Source: Bidens hawaiensis (taxonomy: Eukaryota > Streptophyta > Magnoliopsida > Asterales > Asteraceae). Taken from it: a DNA stretch of 64,000 bases. Under the pieces are notes generated by a model. It searched no databases. It was given only the letters and a program-made list of their open reading frames with translations, and was not told where the DNA came from. The stretch is taken from NCBI GenBank assembly GCA_021521415.1, contig JAIQDT010000226.1, forward strand, positions 2,148,501-2,212,500, given 5' to 3'. The stretch's first letter is position 1. Every line of letters begins with the position of its first letter. Shown piece by piece: positions 33,565 to 45,638 of this stretch. The position numbers and the translations under genes were made by a program.

Positions 33565-36500
33565 GAACAGTCCACTCCGCTGAATGAAGTATGGTTTTAA
33601 GATAGTGGATAATCTAGGCACATGACTTGTGACAAAAGGTCACTTGTAAACTATAAAGAGAAGTTTGAAGGTCTAGTGGCATTTGGTAGTGATGAAAATG
33701 GAGGTAAAATTGTTGGAAAAAGGTATATTGACAAATGGTAAAGTCTCATTTGACAATGTTTTCTATGTGGAGGGGTTACAGTATAACCTTTTGAGCATAT
33801 CACAGATGTGTGATAAGGGTTTTAAAGTTGGTTTTGATTACTCACACTGTTTCATCTTAAGACCTGAATTTGTGATCCCACCTGATATGATCATGATGAT
33901 GGCCCCGAAGAATGGCAGTTTATATGAACTTAACATGAAAGAAGCTGTTTCAAGGGGTGGTACATGTTTTGTTTCTAAAGCCACTGAAAATGAGTCAAAA
34001 TTGTGGCATAGAAAGTTGTGTCATGTCAATCTCAAGAATATGAACAAACTAGTAAAGGGTGAGAATGTTATTGTTTTACTTTCTAGAGAGTTCAAGTTTA
34101 CTTTCTCACAAGAGTAAACTCATCAATTCAATTAATCAAGTGCTTGAGATGCTTCACATGGATCTCTTTGGTCCTGTGAGTGTACCAAGCATTGGAAAGA
34201 AGAGATATTATCTTGTGATCATTGATAATTTCTCAAGATACACTTGGGTTTATTTCCTAAGTACAAAAGATGAGGCTGCTGAGTTGATTAAAGGCTGTGA
34301 AATAAGGATTGAGAATCAATTGGATAAAAGGGTTAAATTAATGAGAAGTGACAATGGTACTGAGTTCAAGAATGGAGTTATAGAAGAATTTTGTAATACA
34401 AAAGGAATACTTCAACAATTCTCAGCACCTAGAACTTCTGAACAAAATGGTGTTGCAGAAAGAAGGAACAGAACACTCATTAAAGCTGCAAGAACCATGC
34501 TAGCAAATGCTTATCTACATATTACTTTTTGGGCAGAAGCCATTAATACAGCTTGCAATGTTCAAAACAGGGTACTTCTCAACAAAAGTAAAAAACAAGA
34601 CTCCCTATGAAATCTTGTTTAAAAGAAAACCCTACATCAAGTTTCTCATGCCATTTGGATGCAAGTGTTCACTCTTGAACACCAAGGATTATTTAAACAA
34701 ATTTCAAGAAAAATCCTTGGATTGCTTCTTTGTTGGCTACTCTACACACTCAAAGGCCTACAGAGTATATTTGAAAGATCATTTGGGTGTGATTAAATCA
34801 TCTGATGTTGTCTTTAATGAAAATAAGTTCAACACAGTTGATGGTGCAGCATGGCTATTTGATCTTGAGAAATTAATCAAGTCTTTCAAGATCTATCCTG
34901 AAGACTTTGATGACTCAGTTAACAAAACCAGTGTGATTGAAAAGAAAAATCAGAAAACATTGGATTTGGAAAAATTGTGGAAAAAGGTTGCAAGTAAAGA
35001 AAGTGAATATACATGCATAAAGGATCCCTCAAGTGCAAATATTGACCAAGTTCAAGATATTGATCTAGAGAACAATCAAAGGCCAGAACAAGATCAGGCA
35101 AATAGTGATCAAGACAATCAAATAGTGCAAGATGATCAAGTTCAAAATGGGGAAGATCCAAGCAACCAAACTAGCGAAGAAGAAACTGTCACAGAAGCAA
35201 GATTTCAAGATTTATTTGATAGATTAGATTTTGGGAAACATTGGTGCATCTACCTCAAGGAAAAACAATGAGGAAGCACATGAAGTTGGTAATATATTAA
35301 CTGATTTGGTCGTTGATGAACCAGATCTCAATGAATCAAATCTTGACACTACTGTGTCTACAAATATGATAGTTCAAACCTCTTATGTAGAAAAAAATCA
35401 TCCTTCTGAAAACATCATTGGAGACATAAATGAAAGAGTAACAAGAAGTCATTCTGGATCTGCAAACATTTGTTTGTACTCCTGCTTTCTATCCTAAATA
35501 GAACCTAAAAAAAATGTTCAAGCATTGAAGGACAACAGTTGGGTAGAGGCTATGCAAGAGGAGTTGGCTCAATTCAGAGATCCGCAAGTTTGGGAACTAG
35601 TAGACAGGCCAAGAAAGAATTGACTTTGAGGAAGTGTTTGTACCAGTTTCAAGACTTGAAGCGATAAGAATTTTCTTAGCATATACTGCCTCAAAGAATA
35701 TATGGGTATTCCAACTTGATGTCAAATCTTCATTCCTAAATGGAAAAATAGAAGAGGAGGTGTATGTTTCTCAACCACCAAGTTTTGAGGACCCTATTTA
35801 TCCTAACAAGGTGTATGTATAAGCTAAATAAAGCCTCGTATGGACTTCATCAAGCTCCTAGAGATTGGTATGATGAGTTGTCAAATCACCGACTTGAAAA
35901 TGGTTTCCAAAGGGGAGCTATTGATAAGACCCTCTTTTACAAAAAGAAAGGAGGAGATTTGCTATTGTTACAAGTCTATGTTGATGACATCATATTTGGG
36001 TCAACCGATGAACAGATTTTTATGGAGTTTGAAGAGGTAGTTAAGTCCAAGTACAGTATGAGCTCAATGGGAGAAATGAACTTCTTCCTTGGATTGCAAG
36101 TTCAGCAAAAGGCTGATGGGATTTTCATCTACCAGTCTAAGTATATTTAGGACATACTAGACAAATTCAAGTGTAATGATCTCAAGACTACTTCAACTCC
36201 CATGGATCCAAAAGAAAAGATGATAGCTAATGAAAAGGGGGAGCCTATGGATGAACATGAATACAGAGAAAAAATTGGATCATTGATGTATCTGACTGCT
36301 TCAAGGCCTGATATCATGTTTGTCGTGTATGTCTGTGCAAGGTTCTAGTCAAGTCCTAAGGTTTCTCACATGAATGCAGTTAAGAGGATCTTTAGTTATT
36401 TGAAAGGAAGACCTGATCTGGGAATTTGGTATCCAAAGAACCAGTCCTTTGATCTGATTGCCTACACAGATAGTGAATATGATGGGTTCAATATGAGCAG

Positions 36501-36834
36501 GAAATCCAATTCAAGAGGTTGTCAATTTTTGGGAGACAGATTGGTGTCATGGCAATGCAAGAAGTAGACAACTATGTCAATCTCAACTGCAGAAGCTGAG
36601 TATATTGCTGCATCTGCCTGTTGTGCACAAGTCCTCTGGATTCAAAATCAGATGCTGGATTATGGTCTAAATTTCTTAAACATCTCTATTTATATTGGTA
36701 ATATTGCTGCATCTTTTATTGTTAAGAATCCTGTACAACACACCAAGACTAAGAACATTGAAATCAGGCACATTTTATAAGAGATTGTAGTGAAAAAGGT
36801 TTAATTGAAGTAGAAAGAGTTGATACAAGATGAG
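33565..36834 (+). pseudogene. pol: X pol with first RT/RNase H copy (degenerate)
   Basis: Homologous to Y pol. The protease keeps the D-S-G aspartate but has a stop before it and another in place of the cysteine. The integrase has lost about 45 bp that encode the CxxC half of its zinc finger (near 34100), and the frame changes several times. The DDE motifs remain (MDLFGP, SDNGTEF). The first RT copy (from about 35490) lacks about 110 bp between two CAAGAAA direct repeats, removing the strand that carries [12 protein letters not shown], but keeps YVDD near 35983. RNase H follows with stops at 36567 and 36779. Non-functional. Confidence 0.85.
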
Positions 36835-38462
36835 AATGCAACATATGATTTGAGCATTGAAGAACCAGATCTCAATGAATCAAATCTTGACACTTCTGTG
36901 TCTACTGATATGATAATTTAAACCCCTTATATTGAAAAGAATCATCCTTCTAAACACATCATTGGGAATATATATGAAAGACTCACAAGAAGCCATTCTG
37001 AATCTGCAAACATTTGTTTGTACTCCTGCTTACGATCCCAAATAGAACCAAAGAACATTGTTCAAGCTCTAAAAGACAACAGTTGGGTAGAAGCAATGCA
37101 AGAGGAATTGGCTCAATTCAGAGATCTACAAGTTTGGGAACTAGTAGATAGGCCAAGAAACAGGTATGCCATTAGAACCAAATGGGTTTTCAGAAACAAA
37201 AGGGATGAACGGGGTATTGTGATTAAGAACAAAGCTAGACTTGTGGCTTTGGGATGCCTACAAGAAAAAGGATTGACTTTCAGGAAGTCTTTGCATCAGT
37301 TGCAAGACTTGAAGCAATAAGAATTTTCTTAGCTTATGCTGCCTCAAAGAATATAAAGTTATTCCAACTTGATGTCAAATCTGCATTCCTAAATGGAAAG
37401 ATAGAACAGGAGGTGTATGTTTCTCAACCACCAGGTTTTGGGGAACCTATTTATCCTAACAGGGTGTATAAGCTAAACAAAGCTCTCTATGGACTTCATC
37501 AGGCTCCTAGAGCTTGGTAAAATTAACTTTCAAATCACCTACTTGAAAATGGTTTCCAAAGGGGAGCTATTGACAAGACCTTCTTTTACAAAATGAACAT
37601 ATGTGTATGGAGTTTGAAGGGGTAATGAAGTCCAAGTTTAGTATGAGCTCTATGGGAGAAATGAACTTCTTCCTTGGATTACAAGTTATGAAAAAGGCTG
37701 ATGGGATATTCATTTACCAGTCTAAGTATGTAGAGGACATACTAGACAAATTCAGGTGTGATGATCTGAAGACAGCTTCAACTCCTATGGATTCAAAAGA
37801 ATAGATGGTAGCTGATGAAAAGGGGGAGCCAGTGGATGAGCATGAATACAGAGCAAAAATTGGATCACTGATGTATCTAACTGCTTCAAGGCCTGATATC
37901 ATGTTTGTTGTGCGTGACTATGCTAGATTCCAGTCAAGTCCTAAGGTTTCTCACATGAATGCAGTTAAGAGGATCGTTAGATATTTGAAGGGAAGACCTG
38001 TTCTGGGAATTTGGTATCCAAAGAACCAGTCCTTTGATCTGATTGCCAACACAGATAGTGAATATGATGGGTGAAATATGAGCAGGAAGTCCAATTCAAG
38101 AGGTTGTCAATTTTTGGGAGACAGATTGGTCATGGCAATGCAAGAAGCAGAAAACTGTGTCAATCGTAACTGCAGAAGTTGAGTATATTGCTGGATTATG
38201 GTTAGAATTTGTTAAACACCCCTATTTACATTGATAATACTGCTGCATCTTTTATTGTTAAGAATCCTGTACAACATTCCAAGACTAAGCACATTGAAAT
38301 CAGGGATCATTTTATAAGAGATTGTAGTGAAAATGTTTAATTGAAGTAAAAAGAGTTGATACAAGTGATAATTTGGTTGACCTATTCACAAAACCACTTG
38401 ACAGAACCAGCTTCAACTTTCTGCTGAAAGCTCTGGGAATAATCAACTCTAATGAAGTTTGA
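36835..38462 (+). pseudogene. X second RT/RNase H copy (tandem partial duplication)
   Basis: Repeats, with several percent divergence, the region beginning at about 35310 (EEPDLNESNLDT) and running through RT and RNase H to the pol end. This copy keeps the N-terminal RT segment missing from the first copy. It has lost a stretch near 37590 that contains the YVDD active site, so neither copy is complete. Several stops follow. The divergence suggests recombination between different element genomes, for example template switching, rather than a recent simple duplication. Confidence 0.85.
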
Positions 38463-40496
38463 TTCATGTTGCGTGCTTGTTGAGCAAACTGAATATCTTC
38501 TCAAAGTCTCAGTGAATATTGTGTGTATATGTTTGATTATGATACTTTTTAATGTTAACTAATATGTGCTTAACTGATTCTCTGTTCAAATTAGGTATCT
38601 TTGATACTTATGCTTGTTTATAAGTTGATTTGTAGGATGGTCATGATAAGTATTTTGAATTGACATACTTAATTATATGCTTATCTAATGTCATGATTGA
38701 ATGTTTGAATATTTGAGCAATCTGATCTGATGATGTTGTTAGAATAAATTAGACTATACATGATGTGGAGTCTGCTTGTTTTAATGATAATGATTATGAT
38801 TTGAATACGTTTCTTGTTTTTGAGTCAAAATATGCTTTTGTGTCAAAATGTTATGCTAAATGAAAATTGCTAAGAAAACTTTTGATCAAAACAATTTTTG
38901 ATAAAACAGAGCAAGTTGTTAATGGTGTGAGTACTATTCAGTTTAAGCTTTATAGAAGCTTAAAAGTGTTTTCAATGAAAGGTCTCAAAATAATTACTTT
39001 TGCTTAAAATTATGCCATTTGCCCAAGTCAGAGGAGCATATACATGTATATGTTTGGTCCTGTCATCTACTTGTAGATTTAAAAGGATAGCCATTAGTCC
39101 AAAGACCGAAAGCATTTGGAGCAATAGGAATTTGTTCTTTCACTTAAAATTATGCCATTGACTCTAAGCCAAAAGGACATGCATTTATTTATGTATTTGG
39201 TCCTACAGACTACTTGTAGACAATCAGGATAGCTATTAACCTGGAAGCTAAAAGTAATTGGGGTGACTGAAAATTTAAATATGGGAAATGATAGTACATT
39301 GACTATCATTTATAATATGGAAGCTAAGAGTAATTAAGTGATTCAAGCCCAATCACAAAAAGATAAGTTCGTATGGCTTCGAGCACATAACTTTGACCAC
39401 AGGAACTTAATTTTTGTTTCGAGTACATAAGTGTATGTTCGAGCATGTGATGTTTTAAGTCTCGAGCACATCGTGTTTTATTGAGAATATCAATATTCAA
39501 CTAGAGCACAAATTATGTCGAGCACATTTTGTGTGCACGAGCATATCATGAGTTTTGATGGAAAATCTTCTAAGTATGGAGGCTCGAGCACACTTTTTGC
39601 TCACTAGCATGCTTTGTGCTAGTAATGAAAACCTTCATGAAATCACTACATCTTTTTACTCTCAAGCACACTGTGTGCTAGTGAACAGAAAGTTTGTGTT
39701 TGTGAAATATTTCAAGTTTTTGGAAGAAATTTTTGGATATTGATGCGGTTGACTTTCAAAGTCAAACGGGCCAAGATGAAGAAAGGAATGTATACTCGCT
39801 TATCCGTTGACTTTTTGACCATGTGTTCTTAATGAAAAATGTTTGCCCAAGTATGAGTGACTGTTTGGAAGTGAATTTTTTGGTCAACTCAGTCATTGAA
39901 TGTGTCGGGTCAACGAGGATATTTTGGTCATTTTTGAAGATTTTTGAGCAAAAATTGGGCAAAAATCATGAAAATTTCACAACTTCAACAAGGTGATTTC
40001 AAGAACAAGTTGGTTGATTTATCCGGATCATTTCAAGAGTTGACCATGTCAAATGTGAGCTTTCAACCACAAAAGGTATCTTTTAATGCGTTTACTTTGA
40101 ATATTTATCAACAATTCTTGATAGGGATGGTCAAGATTATTTTAATTGAAGATGTTCACTCACACTTGATTTAAAGACACATTCGTTTATGACATTGCAA
40201 CGAAATTGGGGGAGAAAATTTACATGGAATTTCATTGCAAATTTTGGTTGAATCAAGTGAAAGACTCACTTTAATTAAAATTTTGTGTTTATTTCCTTTT
40301 GCGGTTTCGGATTAACTCGTAGTTGATCATTGATGTTTGAATCCTCGATCTTATGCCTATACAACCATATCCGAAAGAGATAAAGAGAAGATGATTTGAA
40401 ATGAAAGATGGGAGACGCTTATTGTGAGGGGGAGAATTTCTATGAAAGGCATCGTGTTATGAGGTAATCGTGAAAGTGATTCGATGGTATCGGTCT
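38463..40496 (+). other. X non-coding 3' region with short motif array
   Basis: No ORF is supported. The first part matches the Y region after pol, including the AGGATAGC(C/T)ATTA repeats (38998-39265). About ten TCGAGCACAT-like motifs lie at 39370-39680. From about 39735 the sequence no longer resembles Y; a perfect palindrome TTGACTTTCAAAGTCAA lies near 39748. No accessory gene is present between pol and the 3' LTR. Confidence 0.65.
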
Positions 40497-40507
40497 AAGG
40501 GGGAGAT
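40497..40507 (+). promoter_or_regulatory. X polypurine tract
   Basis: AAGGGGGAGAT directly before TGTTGGG of the 3' LTR. Confidence 0.85.
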
Positions 40508-41057
40508 TGTTGGGTATTATATTTTAGACCGACACATCGAATCGTTACTCGTTTATAATGAGAAATTAAAGAAATACAACAAGATATTATAACGAGTAAT
40601 TGAAGCATTTTACGGGTGAAATATTATATTATATTTTATTACTTTGGTCTTATCCAAGTGGCGGTGGAGTGAGGACCAAGGCACAAGACTAGTATAAATA
40701 GATGATTTAGGTCATGTGTGCATTGTGAGATTTATTATTGTATTAGGAGAGTTTTCCCCCGGGGAAGATCTCTCCCCGAGTGGCCGTTCCTTTGTATGTA
40801 TGAATGTATGTATGAGTGTTCTTCATGACAATCATTCGGTTAATGAAATCATACTACTACATCTATCTTTTGTGTTTCGATTACATACAATTGTTCATCC
40901 TACTTTATTGATTATTGTTAATCGAAACGAACTCTCCACATCCGTCCATTATTATCGTTCAAGAGTGAATACATGTTATGATTCGATCCATAAACCGAGC
41001 TCGTTTAAACATGTCCGTTCACAACGCACGCTTCCGCACCAGGGCTCGGTTATATCA
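40508..41057 (+). repeat. X 3' LTR
   Basis: 550 bp, TGTTGGG to TATATCA. It contains a TATA box TATAAATA at 40693-40700 within a 71-bp block absent from the 5' LTR. GACAC at 41058-41062 is the right target-site duplication. Confidence 0.9.
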
Positions 41058-41062
41058 GACAC

Positions 41063-41745
41063 TTAGACCGCTCATTCTGCTGCCTACCAGCAAGTTTGTG
41101 TCTATTGTGATAGGCATACAGTTCCAGACTTGCCATTTTTTTCAGTTGTTCCTTCTTGTAATCAGCAAAATCATCTTTAAAGATAATCTCATTCAAATCT
41201 CGACTTTTCATCACGACCTTCAATGTTTGAGCCACAGAGTCATAAAAGAGCTTTGTGGGTAGGTCCACATCAATTGGTGGCCTCTCTTGTCTTTGTGGTT
41301 CACCTCTTTGAGACTCAGTTCTGGTTGTTGAAGTGTGTGCTCTTAAGGCTGAGGGCCTGGATGGAACAACCTTCATAGGTTTTGTGGCCCTCAATTCTCC
41401 AAATTTCTTCTAATAGATTGAGATTACCATCTCAATTGGCATAGCCCTCAATTCTTCAATACTTTCACTTACTACTTGGGCCAGTCTTTCAATCATCATA
41501 TTCACAGTTTGATTTCCACCCTGACCAGCTGGAACAAAGCGAAATCCACTTGGTCCAGCTTCAAAGTTTTGTGGATTCCTTTGTTCAGCTTCAACTCTTT
41601 CCCACTCATCCTTCTTCTCATATAACAACTCTTTTAATTGAGCTTTTCTTAATAGATCAAATGTATTCTCATTCATGCCATGGTTCATCATTATTCCCTT
41701 TAATGTCTTGATTCTTTCTTCATCATGCCAAGGGTCTTCATGTTC
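41063..41745 (-). pseudogene. W accessory gene, C-terminal part
   Basis: The minus strand encodes segments matching the Y accessory protein between about 28090 and 28760: GMNENTFDLL (Y GMTEADFNAL), FRFVPAGQGGNQTV (Y GRFVPARSANTV) and VDLPTKLFYDSVAQTLK (Y VDLPRELYYDSVTDSLK). A stop near 41411 interrupts it. It continues leftward into the 1-313 fragment across X, and rightward across solo LTR S. Bases 41741-41745 (TGTTC) are the left duplication of S. Confidence 0.85.
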
Positions 41746-42951
41746 TGTTAGGTCCCCGATTTCAGGTAGATCTTACACAAATCAAGTCATAACTCACACA
41801 AATAAATGTGTTGACAAGGGAGTTAATGATGGGTTGCTATATTTAGAAAGAAAACCGTTTGTTAAAGGCGGAATCAATAACAAACGATATGGTTGCTGAA
41901 CAATAAATCAAAGGTAACTAACACACACAAGATTCACTCAAAAGATTTCCATTCATATAATATAAATCATACAAAAGATAATAGATTTAGGGTTTCTTGA
42001 TAGGAAAGTTATATCCGTACGATTCTTAGGACAGCCGTCACTTTCAAGAAATATTCTTTCTTATCTGAAAAGTGTAAAGGCTAAAATCCGTAGGAGGCGT
42101 GCCTTAAGTTATTCTATTTATAGGCCTGCCATCCTAGGACAACTGTCATTCCTTCTAGAAACCCTAAATACTAAAAGATATTCAAATTACATATTCAAAA
42201 CTATTTTAAGTGTAAAACAAGTCTTCCGGGTAGGCTTTGTAGCAGTATTAACTTTCCGAGTAGGCTGTGTGCTCTGCCTTCCTTCAGTACTTGGTAACAT
42301 AGAGGTGTGTCCGGGAACAGTTTTCGGTAGACTTCACTTAAAGAGTATTTCACCAAGTTAAATACTCACCGGCTAGACTTCAATCTTCTTGAATTTATCA
42401 GACTTTGCCCGAAAAACTCTTACGAGCAACCTTGTTCTTCAATGGTCCCTTCAACTCTTTACTAGAAAATAGCTATTAGTAAAGTGTGCCCGGTAGCACT
42501 ATTCCTTGCTTGAGTTGAACCCTGCCCGATGTTACTCACAGATATTTCATTACACATCAAGCTTACTTGGACCACTTAGTGTTATTAATGAATACCTTGC
42601 CCGGTCTTCCAATCACTTGGATTCATAAGCTTGGTTAGCCAAGAGCCTACTCTGAAATAAACCTTACTCGGCTAAGAAGAACAACCTTGCTAGATAAAGT
42701 GATCCTTTCCCGTGTATGTACTAACTAGCCTTGCCCGGTTATACACTAATTTGCGAACCCTGCCCGGATATCCACTTAAGAAGAATTCTAGAAGATAACC
42801 TTGCCCGATGGACAAAATATCATGCCCGGCTAAGTAAAACCTTGCTCGAAAGTCTAAGTTGTTACTGGTTCCATACTTAGCGAATTCTGAGGAGGTTGAG
42901 AAGATTCCAATATTCCATATACTTCTCTTAGGTTAAATCTTTGACTCAACA
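41746..42951 (-). repeat. Solo LTR S (Y family, diverged) in W
   Basis: 1206 bp, TGTTAGG to CTCAACA on the plus strand, flanked by perfect TGTTC duplications (41741-41745 and 42952-42956). Its reverse complement aligns along its length with the Y LTR, including the TATA region (CTATAAATAG) and the CCGAG/CCCGG motif array. No internal domain is present, so it arose by LTR-LTR recombination. It is clearly more diverged from Y than the two Y LTRs are from each other. Confidence 0.88.
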
Positions 42952-42956
42952 TGTTC

Positions 42957-45630
42957 AACAGGTTCAGGTTTGACTTGTACAATGATGGGAGTTTTAGTCG
43001 TCTTTGAAGCTTGAGCTCTCTCCTGATCATCCTTTTCATGTTCAGACAAATATATATATATACTTTTTCTTTTTTGCTCAATCCTTGAATATCACTTAGT
43101 CTACCCCTTGCCTCCATCAGTCTATTTAACAGATTCAACTGTTCACCCCCCACTTTCTTTTCTTCTCTTACTTCTCTTTCTCAGCAAGAGTAATAAGTTT
43201 TGGTTTTTTCTGGTTGGTGATTGACTCATTTTGAATTCTTCTTGTCACTCTTTTAAATTCTTTTTCCACCATATCTTTAGTCATAACTTCACATCTTCAA
43301 CAACTCTACCATGATCTATTAAGAATTTGCATTTTCCACCAAATTTGTTATAAAGCTTTTCAAGTTTTTCTTTTTGGTTTGAAGCTTTTGACACAAGTCT
43401 TTCCCATTCATCCTTATTCACAACTTCTCTTGTTGTCTTGTAAGCTTCTTCAACTTCTTCATACTTAAAGTGACTCAAATCCTTTTAAGAGAAGTTATGA
43501 AGTCTCAGATAATTTTGGAACCTTTGTGCTTCCCTATTCTTTTTTTCCATCTTTTTCTTGATGGCATCCTCTCTTTATCTAACTTATTCTTTAACTCCTC
43601 ATTAGTCAAAGGATCCAGATCTTCAAATTTAAATCCATGTCTAATTAAGCTGACAATCAGAGGATTATTCCTCTTTGCATCATCTAAACTTTGTTGTATT
43701 TTTACCCTCTGTTCATCAGCCAGTTCAATTTGAGGGGAGATAACATCAAGTTTTCCAACTTTATCAGCTTGAACATCATCATTGCTATTGTCATTGTCAT
43801 CATCTGCACTGTCATCAACTTCAGTATCATCGTCTTTTTCGGTTGAATCATCTAGTGCTTCAATTATTGGTTCATTTAGATCAGGTTCAGCTTCTGGTGC
43901 AACAACCTTAAGAGGAATAGCCATCACAGGGCTTTTATGTTCCTTAGGGCTTTCAACAATGTATTCATATTCATTATCCTTCTTAGCCCTTTTAACTGAT
44001 TCATCTTCTTCTTCATCAGTCTTTTTGTCCAACTTCCTCTTCCTTGTATAAATTTTTCCAAACTTCTATAGAGGTTGTTCATCATAACTCCACTCATCTG
44101 GAGGATTATTTTCAAAGTCCTCCTAAGCCTGTTTGACCCATTTCTTTGATGCAATCCTTGTTAATGATTCTCCAGCCTCATCAGTCACCATCTGCTTACT
44201 TGAATCATCATTAGTAGGTTTAGCAGTGGTTGGAGATTTGGTTTTAGGATGAGATTCATGTTGTGGCTGATTGAATTTGATTAATACAAGTGCAAAGAGA
44301 TTATCAACCTCATCAGCTTGTTTCAACTTGATTAGCACTTCAATGACTTCCTGCTCATCATCTCCTTCTTGATCTACAGTTTTGGCAATGTTAGGTTGTT
44401 CAATCAGTGTTTCTTGTTCACCAAACTCTTCTGAAGTCATGGATTGGGCAATAAATTCCCTCTCTAGAGTTTCATTCACAATATTAGCATGCCTTTTGGC
44501 AGCCTGTTCATCTTCATCTTCTTTCTCAATCACCAAATCCTGTGTATTAAAAGGAGTTTCATCATCATCAGATTCAACTATTGTTTTCCCTTTCTCTTTT
44601 CCCCTTCTTTCTTCTTTTGACTGAGTTGGGAAGTTTTCAATATCATCAAGAATATTTTTCAATTCAGTATCCTCCTTCCCAGCATCATACTCCTGTTCAC
44701 TAATTTCAGACTAGTCTGCAAAATTGTCAGTGTCAACAGTCAATTTCTCTCCACTTCCCTCTTCGTAATCACTGTCATCATATAGACTGCACAGAGTCTT
44801 TAAAGCTTTATCATCATCAGTTTCCACTCTCATAACCTCCTCCTCAACTCTTACAGTGGCTTCATTGATATTCTCCCCTATTTTGGGAAAGATGAGGTAT
44901 TCTCAACCTCAGCTTCTAGTGTTAGAATTATTTGTAAAGCTTGAGCCAACTGCAATTTCAAGTCATCATTCTTCTTCACCAACTCTACATTCCTGTTTTT
45001 CAAATCAATGTTTTCAATCATGAAGTCCAGGTTTCTTTGAAACATATAAGTACTAGTGGGAGGGGTTTATGGTGGTAAGTCAGAAAATATTTCAGGTAAA
45101 GGTTGGATAGTATTAGTGGGTGGGTTTTGGGTACTGGTTAAGGGTATTTTGAATGTAGGTTGGTTGGGTTGGTCTAAGGTTTGGGAATGTGTTGGGGGAT
45201 TGAATTGGTGTGGGTGGGAAGTTTAGTAAATGAGATGGAACATGTTGTGGTATATAGGGTTCATGTATGTCATGGCTTTGGTCTTAGATAAAGGTTTGGG
45301 TTTAGGTTAAGGGTTGGGTTATGGTTTGGTCATGGGTTTCAGGTGAGCTTTGGGTATGGGTAGGTGGTGTTTGGATGGGTGGTGATTGGCTGATTAGATC
45401 TTCTTATAGTGGTGGGGAAGGTGGTGTGACTGGTGGTGTAGGTAAAGGTGTTGGTTATGGTGTAGGTAGTGGTGTTGGTGGTGGTGTAGGTAGTGGTGGA
45501 TTCTCCCCCCTGAACTTGTACATCATCATTAACATTTCCTCCAACTCCTCCTTCATCACCTTCTCCTCCATAATCTCCATTTCCTCCATCATTTCCATCA
45601 GAATCTTCAGAATCATAATTCACCTACTAC
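42957..45630 (-). pseudogene. W accessory gene, central part
   Basis: Several open stretches in different minus-strand frames match the Y accessory protein: acidic and coiled-coil segments with KEKGKTIVESDDDE (Y KEKGKMIV), REFIAQSMTSEEFGEQETLI (Y REAIAHSLTEEELVQQDLLI) and MAIPLKVVAPEAEP (Y RAIPLKTLKPGEKL), plus a Thr/Tyr/Asn-rich repeat tract (45339-45500). Frameshifts and stops are frequent. A GT-rich, purine-poor stretch at 45050-45500 reflects the Pro/Thr-rich linker. Non-functional. Confidence 0.8.
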
Positions 45631-45638
45631 TCATCCTC

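Larger units (their letters stand above)
314..41057 (+). mobile_element. Copia-type LTR retrotransposon X (degenerate, interrupted by Y)
   Basis: The element runs from TGTTGGGTATT at 314 to the end of its second LTR at 41057. It has an initiator-Met-tRNA-type primer site at 794-805, gag (1132-1668 and 30627-33541), pol (33565-38462) and a purine tract directly before the 3' LTR. Flanking pentamers gatac and gacac differ by one transition. Y (1669-30621) sits in its gag. Coding regions carry many stops, frameshifts and deletions. LTRs differ by roughly 6-8% by eye plus a 71-bp indel, so X is older than Y. Its gag and pol are close relatives of those of Y, but its LTR is unrelated to that of Y and it has no accessory gene. 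Confidence 0.9.
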
